Origin: Symbiodinium natans
Lineage: Eukaryota > Sar > Dinophyceae > Suessiales > Symbiodiniaceae
Direction of reading: 5' to 3'
DNA: 64,000 nt
NCBI GenBank assembly: GCA_905221605.1
Contig: CAJNDS010002130.1
Location: 343,501-407,500 of the forward strand
In this document: positions 59,606-64,000 of the stretch, in pieces
Position numbering within the stretch: position 1 is the stretch's first letter
Layout of the letters: each line of letters starts with the position of its first letter
Notes under the pieces: model-generated
The model's database searches: none
What the model was told of the DNA's origin: nothing
What the model saw: only the letters and a program-made list of their open reading frames with translations
Program-made: the position numbers and the translations under genes

Positions 59606-59850
59606 GGGCAGAGCGTCTTGGGTTCAGACGGAGCGGGGGAGGGGCTCAGTGGCTCAGTGTCTTGGGAAGCTCCAGGTTGAAGATCAAAGGAGGAACTCCC
59701 CATATGGTTTCGGGCTTGGGAGAGGGCTTGAGGGACTTCGATCCTGCCTCACTTGGTTTTTGCGCAGCAGAGAAAAGCCCGTAAATGCATAGCCTAGCCT
59801 CCCCCCCCCACCCTTTGCGGGCTTGTCGAGCTTGCCTCATGCTGCTCCAG

Positions 59851-59978
59851 CTTGCCTCCGGAGGCGAAGCCGGAGTCGTCGACGGAGGCACGCAATCGGG
59901 AGTCTAGCACGGCCCGCCTGTGATTTTCTGCTGCTCCTCGAGCACTGGAGCACATGTCTTCGTGCGCCAGAATCTTAG
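59851..59978 (+). CDS. RS-rich terminal exon
   Basis: Acceptor CATGCTGCTCCAG. Reads CLRRRSRSRRRRHAIGSLAR then PACDFLLLLEHWSTCLRAPE and TAG. Probably the same RS-type gene as 59458-59531; a linking exon may be missing because phases do not fit directly. Confidence 0.5.
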
Positions 59979-60099
59979 GGCAATTAAGGTAATTACACGG
60001 TCCCTTAGTATGAGCCCTTGGTCCCCTTTATGCACCCCTTAGATGCCCTACAACAGCTAACTACTTCAGGACCCTTTGAAGAAGGTAAGGGACCATATT

Positions 60100-60241
60100 A
60101 CTTGGAGGTTCATGGTACTTATTAACCAATTATAACTGTACCTATAACTGTACTTATAACCATATTAGGGCCCTTAAGGGGCTTATAAGTGGGTTATAAG
60201 TACAGTTATACTTGGTGAATAAGTACTAATGAACCTCCAAT
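60100..60241. mobile_element. Family B element, full-length copy
   Basis: ACTTGGAGGTTCATGGTACT at the left pairs along about 60 bp with the right arm ending ATGAACCTCCAA. A near-perfect long hairpin. Confidence 0.8.
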
Positions 60242-60332
60242 TAGGGGCCCTTAGAACTAAGCCAGCCTTGCTGTTTCGTGGAAAAGGGCTGCGAATGTTC
60301 AATACACTCCTGCCTCCAGGCCAGATTCCCAA

Positions 60333-60358
60333 GCCCTAAACCCTAAACCCTAAACCCT
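60333..60358. repeat. Interstitial telomeric tract, CCCTAAA orientation
   Basis: Four units ending CCCTATTGCAG, the acceptor of exon 60366. Confidence 0.9.
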
Positions 60359-60365
60359 ATTGCAG

Positions 60366-60418
60366 CCCTTCCAGGCGCAGCCCGAGCCGCAGTCGAAGCC
60401 GGCGGCGACGCCATTGAG
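60366..60418 (+). CDS. Exon with telomeric acceptor and donor
   Basis: Reads PFQAQPEPQSKPAATPL; acceptor CCCTATTGCAG, donor GTTTAGGC. Pro/Gln-rich. A G homopolymer follows at 60426-60447. Confidence 0.55.
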
Positions 60419-60640
60419 GTTTAGGCCGGGGGGGGGGGGGGGGGGGGCGGCTGATTTTTTTTCGATTATATTCCATTATATTGTATTCTATTATATTGTA
60501 TTGTATTATATTATATTATATTTTATTTTAATCATTTTTTGGTTTTTTCATGTTGGACGTTTTGTGTCATCGTCAGCTTCTGTCTGAAGGACTTGGCTTC
60601 TTTTTTTCTTTCCACACTTTTGCCTTGGTGGGTCTTATAG

Positions 60641-60718
60641 GGCCGGAGAACCCTGACACTCCGGACAGCTGCTTGTCGGCCGTTATGAGCCATTTGAAGC
60701 CCCTTGAAGCCCCTTGCC
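60641..60718 (+). CDS. Exon-like segment
   Basis: Acceptor TGGGTCTTATAG. Reads PENPDTPDSCLSAVMSHLKP then LEAPC. Followed by the CCCTTAAAG variant tract. Confidence 0.5.
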
Positions 60719-60730
60719 CTTTTTTGAAGT

Positions 60731-60840
60731 GCTTAAAGCCCTTAAAGCCCTTAAAGCCCTTAAATCCCTTAAATCCCTTAAATCCCTTAAATCCCTTAAA
60801 GCCCTTAAAGCCCTGAAGCCCCCAAACCCCCCGAACCCCA
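60731..60840. repeat. CCCTTAAAG/CCCTTAAAT 9-bp telomere-variant tract
   Basis: About ten 9-mers, CCCTTAAAG on the flanks and CCCTTAAAT in the centre, then CCCCAAA and CCCCGAAC. Confidence 0.95.
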
Positions 60841-60851
60841 AAAAGCCGTAG

Positions 60852-60904
60852 CCGAAAGGGTGCCATCACCCGGTGAGCGCCACATCTGCGGAGAGGAGGT
60901 GTGA
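60852..60904 (+). CDS. Exon-like segment
   Basis: Acceptor AAGCCGTAG. Reads ERVPSPGERHICGEEV to TGA; a donor GTGAGC at 60873 may end it sooner. Confidence 0.4.
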
Positions 60905-61326
60905 AATGCGAAGTTTCAGGTTCAGTCTGGGTTCAGGGTTTGCGGTTTAGGGTTTAGGGTTCAGGGCTTGGGGTTTTGCACTCGGGGCGTTATGTCCATC
61001 ATGTTTCGCTTCCGTTGGTATTGCCACTACCTGTTGGTATTGGTCGTGGTGGCATTGGTGTGGTGATTGTTCGTGTCGTTCTACAGATGGCTTCGTTGGT
61101 TTAAAAGGCCCAGGGATTTTTGTGAGCACCCTCAACCCTGAACAGCCCTAAACCCTAAGTTCAATTGCGTAGGGCTATAAACCCAAACCCTAGATTAAGC
61201 CCGAATCCTCAACCCTAAGCCCGAAATGAAATGGTATCGGGCCCCTAAACCAGCCTTCAGCCCTAAACAAAAAACCCGAAACCGCCCCACAAAACTCGAA
61301 GCACGGGGATCAGAGCTTGACGCCAC

Positions 61327-61422
61327 CGCCTAACGCACCACCTCGCCGCATCTGAAGCTGGGGTCATGTGGGAGCGCCTTCGACTCCGCCCACCCCCAAG
61401 GGATTCCGCTGGGACCAGGAGA
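61327..61422 (+). CDS. Exon-like segment
   Basis: Reads RLTHHLAASEAGVMWERLRL then RPPPRDSAGTR, donor GTAGGC. 5' border unclear. TTTAGGG-like tract follows at 61505. Confidence 0.45.
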
Positions 61423-61504
61423 GTAGGCCTTAACTACTGTTTGCTTAAGAACACCCCTTCGCCCCCAAGACATAGATAGTATTCTTCCTCATTATCGCGG
61501 CAAT

Positions 61505-61640
61505 GTAGGGAATAAGGCTTTAGGGAGGGGGTTTAGGGGCTTAAGGGTATGTGGTTTGGGGTATTCGGTTTTTAGGGTTTGGGATTTTGGGGTTTGGGGA
61601 TGAGGGTTTCGGGCTTAGGGGATTGGGGGTTAGGGCGACT
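61505..61640. repeat. TTTAGGG-derived tract
   Basis: TTTAGGG, TTTGGGG and TTTCGGG units. Confidence 0.75.
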
Positions 61641-61663
61641 AGGGGCACCCCAAACCTCCCCAG

Positions 61664-61760
61664 AAGTGGTGGGACCCCCGTGGGGCTGGGGCGGGGGGGG
61701 GGGTTGGGGCGGACCTCGAAGTGGAAGATGGTCTAAGACCTCGCGTTGCGGAGTTGAAGG
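61664..61760 (+). CDS. Exon-like segment with G run
   Basis: Acceptor AAACCTCCCCAG and donor GTGTAG. The second half reads ADLEVEDGLRPRVAELKG in the most codon-like frame; a G homopolymer makes the upstream frame uncertain. Confidence 0.4.
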
Positions 61761-61796
61761 GTGTAGGGAGGCAGGGATTTGAGGGGTTTAGGGTTC

Positions 61797-61912
61797 CCTA
61801 AACCCTACACACTACGCCCTACACCCTAAACCCTAAACCCTAAACCCTAAACCCTAAACCCTAAACCCTAAACCCTAAACCCTAAACCCTAAACCCTAAA
61901 CCCCAAACCCAA
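61797..61912. repeat. Interstitial telomeric tract, CCCTAAA orientation
   Basis: About 15 units; begins directly after a short TTTAGGG stretch (61785-61796) and ends AACCCAAG, the acceptor of exon 61914. Confidence 0.95.
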
Positions 61913-61913
61913 G

Positions 61914-62121
61914 GCTCAGGGGGATTTCGAAACTCTCGGGGTTCAGGGGGCGTTTGGTTCCTATGTCCCCTCAAAGTTTAGGGTTTAGGGTTTCGGGTTT
62001 AGGGTTTAGGGCTCACCCTAAACCTCTGCAGCGCGAGTTCTCGATCGGTGGGCTGCGCAATACTTTGGAACCCTGGACTTGCGAAGCGGTGGGACACGTC
62101 ACTCTGTGGGCATCTCCCAAA
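61914..62121 (+). CDS. Two exons around a 56-bp telomeric intron
   Basis: Exon 61914-61975 AQGDFETLGVQGAFGSYVPS (acceptor AACCCAAG, donor GTTTAGGG). Exon 62032-62121 (acceptor AACCTCTGCAG, donor GTAAGG); its most codon-like frame reads EFSIGGLRNTLEPWTCEAVG then HVTLWASPK, while the phase-matched frame reads GCAILWNPGLAKRWDTSLCG. Both are open, so the protein frame is not settled. Splice borders are strong. Confidence 0.55.
61976..62031. repeat. Minimal telomeric intron
   Basis: GTTTAGGG repeats, then the hairpin GTTTAGGGCTCACCCTAAAC, then CTCTGCAG. 56 bp in total. Confidence 0.75.
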
Positions 62122-62190
62122 GTAAGGTTTAGGGTTTAGGGTTTAGGGTTTAGGGTTTAGGGTTTAGGGTTTAGGGTTTAGGGTTAGGGT
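62122..62190. repeat. Interstitial telomeric tract, TTTAGGG orientation
   Basis: Follows donor GTAAGG of exon 62032. The intron 62122-62247 ends CCCTAAACCAG. Confidence 0.95.
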
Positions 62191-62247
62191 ACCCTGAAAA
62201 GGGGGCCCCCTAACTGGGGGCTATCTTACTTAGCAACCCTAAACCAG

Positions 62248-62342
62248 TCTTCGGCAAGCCTCGTGAGAACCCATGCTGGCAGTTGGTGAGCCCAGACGTG
62301 GTTCGCGGTGGTGCGACTTCCTCGGCTCGTGTCCAAAAGTAG
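62248..62342 (+). CDS. Terminal exon with telomeric acceptor
   Basis: Acceptor AACCCTAAACCAG. Reads FGKPRENPCWQLVSPDVVRG then GATSSARVQK and TAG. Codon-biased; probably the end of the 61.9 kb gene, with one unresolved phase. Confidence 0.5.
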
Positions 62343-62455
62343 GGGCCACCCATACTAGACCCCGAAATAGTAGAAGAAGGTACCCGGTAGGGTTTAGGGT
62401 TTAGGGTTTAGGGTTTAGGGTTTAGGGTTCGGAAACCCTCTACAGTAATATGCAA
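62343..62455. mobile_element. Family C element with internal telomeric tract
   Basis: GGGGCCACCCATACTAGACC, CGAAATAGTAGAAGAAGGTA, then six TTTAGGG units and the terminal TTCGGAAACC. Confidence 0.5.
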
Positions 62456-62975
62456 GCCCGAAACCCAAAGCCCTTCAGGTGGCTCGAACCGTCGCCAGCT
62501 GTCCAGGTATCCTCTGAGCATTATCACCCGCTACCATCAGAAAAAAAGGGTGCGTGTCAAAAGCGAGTGCCAACATCTCCAGCCCACATCTCTTCTCTCG
62601 GGGCCCCATGTTTTTGCTTGGTGAAGATGGGCATGGGGGGGGGGGGGGTGGGGGTGGGGGTGTTGTTCGGTAAAAAGCGGCTATGAAGGTTGATCATGTA
62701 GGCCATTTCATGAACATTTCTCTGTAAGCTGCGAGTCAGAGGGCGCTTGTGAACGCTTACCGCCCTTCCTCCAAGCCAGCGCCTCCTCTCCCAGGCAGCC
62801 CTAAGCCATCTTGGGTCACCTTACATCCTAAACCCTAAACCCCGAACCCTGGACCTTAAAGCCTGAATCCCTAACCCTTATACCTCAGGGGCTGAATGCC
62901 CTAGCCCAAAAAGGTTAATCTTTAAAACCTTAAACCCTAAACCCTAAACCCTTTTTGGGTTACTCTTGGGTCTAG

Positions 62976-63051
62976 GAAGCGTTGCTTTGTTGCTTTCCGC
63001 CGCATGGCCCTCTGCGCTCCGCGTGCCAGTTGGGACGCCTGCCTGATTTAG
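62976..63051 (+). CDS. Exon framed by telomeric repeats, stop in repeat
   Basis: Acceptor CTCTTGGGTCTAG. Reads KRCFVAFRRMALCAPRASWD then ACLI, with TAG supplied by the TTTAGGG tract. CCCTAAA units lie at 62920-62955. Confidence 0.5.
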
Positions 63052-63137
63052 GGTTTAGGGTTTAGGGTTTAGGGTTTAGGGTTTAGGGTTTAGGGTTTAG
63101 GGTTTAGGGTTTAGGGTTTAGGGTTTAGGGTTTAGGG
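63048..63137. repeat. Interstitial telomeric tract, TTTAGGG orientation
   Basis: Thirteen perfect or near-perfect units. Confidence 0.97.
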
Positions 63138-63299
63138 TGTGTCAGGGGAGGGCGCGCGCTCGGGTGTCAAACGCCCCGGGCCGCGCGCTCGAGTTGCCCG
63201 TCAACCCACCCCGGCCACCCAAACTTTACTCTATTAGGGTTTAGGGTTTATGGAATTTATTTTCTTGTGCTCTGATCCTTGCTTTGATGTTTTTAAAGT

Positions 63300-64000
63300 T
63301 GCGCTGTTTGGGTTTAAGCTGGGGTTGGGGGTAGCCTCGGCCCTTTTCGGGCCTTCGGCGTGTCAGGGCCCGTAGAGGCCCTTATTTATTTGAAGGTCAG
63401 GGAAACCCTTTGTGCCTGCTCCTGGATTCCCCTTCTTTAAGGGCCTCAATTAAGCCTTTTGGTGGCTCTTGGGGCCTTTTGGGGGCTTTCCTGGCCCTGC
63501 CGGGGTAAAATGAAGGAAAAAACCATCGATTTCAGTACCAAAAAATCGCATTTTTCATTGCGGGTACGGGCATCCTGGGTCCCCCTTCTTTCAGGGGCCT
63601 TTTGAAGCCTTTTGAAGCCTTTTGGTGGCTCTTGGGGTCTGTCGGGGCCTTGTTCGGACCTTCGGTGTGTCAGGGCCGTAGAGGCTTCATTCATTTGAAG
63701 GTCATGGAACCTATTAATTTTTTTCGCCAATGCTGGGGTAGCTTCGGCCCTTTTCGGGCCTTCGGCACGTTAGGGCCCGTAGAGGCCCTTATTTGCTTGA
63801 AGGGTTTTGCGGTGTTAAGGTTTAAGTTGGGGTTCGGGGTAGCCTCGGCCCTTTTCGGGCCTTCGGCACGTCAGGGCCCGTAGAGGCCCTTGCTGATTTG
63901 GGGGCTTCCTGGGGCTTTCCTGGTCTTTTGGGGTGAAATGGAGGGGTGCCCAAAGCCATCGATTTCAGTACTAAAAAACAACATTTTTCATTGCGGGCAG
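63300..64000. repeat. GC-rich complex satellite, continues past window
   Basis: The module GGCCCTTTTCGGGCCTTCGG, then GTCAGGGCCCGTAGAGGCCC, occurs at about 63339, 63745 and 63848, with a degenerate copy near 63645. CCATCGATTTCAGTAC, then TTTTTCATTGCGGG, recurs at 63523 and 63956. The spacing suggests a higher-order unit near 430 bp. The frames show no coding bias. Confidence 0.8.

Overview
The window reads as nuclear DNA of an intron-rich eukaryote, most likely a dinoflagellate or a close alveolate relative. The evidence is indirect. The telomere-type heptamer TTTAGGG/CCCTAAA occurs in dozens of interstitial tracts. Coding is broken into short exons (about 35-200 bp) with strong C/G third-position bias. 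Introns are mostly GT-AG with possible GC or GA donors, and one start reads MGCGAS. A chromerid is the main alternative. I see no bacterial operons, rRNA, tRNA, CRISPR array or recognisable complete gene.

Coding content. No uninterrupted ORF here is a convincing whole gene. Instead there are about 100 exon-like segments, nearly all on the + strand; about four look minus-strand. Each is recognised by splice-like borders, codon bias and a protein-like reading frame. In several places consecutive exons join in phase: 11418-12467, 13343-14141, 18059-18378, 23391-23886, 25344-26047, 26197-26826, 31321-32181, 33031-33191, 33535-33815, 38495-38827 and 54875-55161. Only three give a family hint: an RRM-like start (54875-55161), RS-rich exons (59458-59978) and a CGPC-containing, C1- or thioredoxin-like exon (26707-26826). 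Most exons cannot be assigned a function, and I could not run a homology search.

Telomeric repeats. The repeats are not scattered at random. CCCTAAA tracts usually lie just left of an exon and end in its acceptor AG. TTTAGGG tracts usually lie just right of an exon and often supply its GT donor (G|GTTTAGGG). Many introns therefore run TTTAGGG...CCCTAAA. At least 20 exons are framed on both sides in this way, and the order is the same as at the two ends of a linear chromosome. This is the most interesting signal in the window.

Other repeats. Introns also hold short inverted-repeat elements resembling MITEs: family A (four complete copies of exactly 100 bp, plus fragments), family B (three copies with arms reading TTGGAGGTTCATGGTACTTA), family C (many degenerate copies with TTTACGAAA-like ends) and two single inverted repeats (18148-18292, 19674-19833). 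Some B and C copies carry telomeric tracts inside. Microsatellites account for most of the repetitive long ORFs. The last 700 bp is a GC-rich complex repeat that continues past the window.

Layout. 0-5.7 kb: sparse exons. 5.7-9.5 kb: isolated exons framed by telomeric tracts, plus AT and CT microsatellites. 9.5-14.2 kb: the best multi-exon gene. 14.2-18.7 kb: a second exon-rich stretch. 19-28 kb: short gene pieces separated by telomeric tracts. 28-31 kb: microsatellites and family A. 31-39 kb: exon-rich. 39-50 kb: many telomere-framed exons. 50-60 kb: exons with AT microsatellites. 60-63 kb: the clearest telomeric introns. 63.3-64 kb: satellite.
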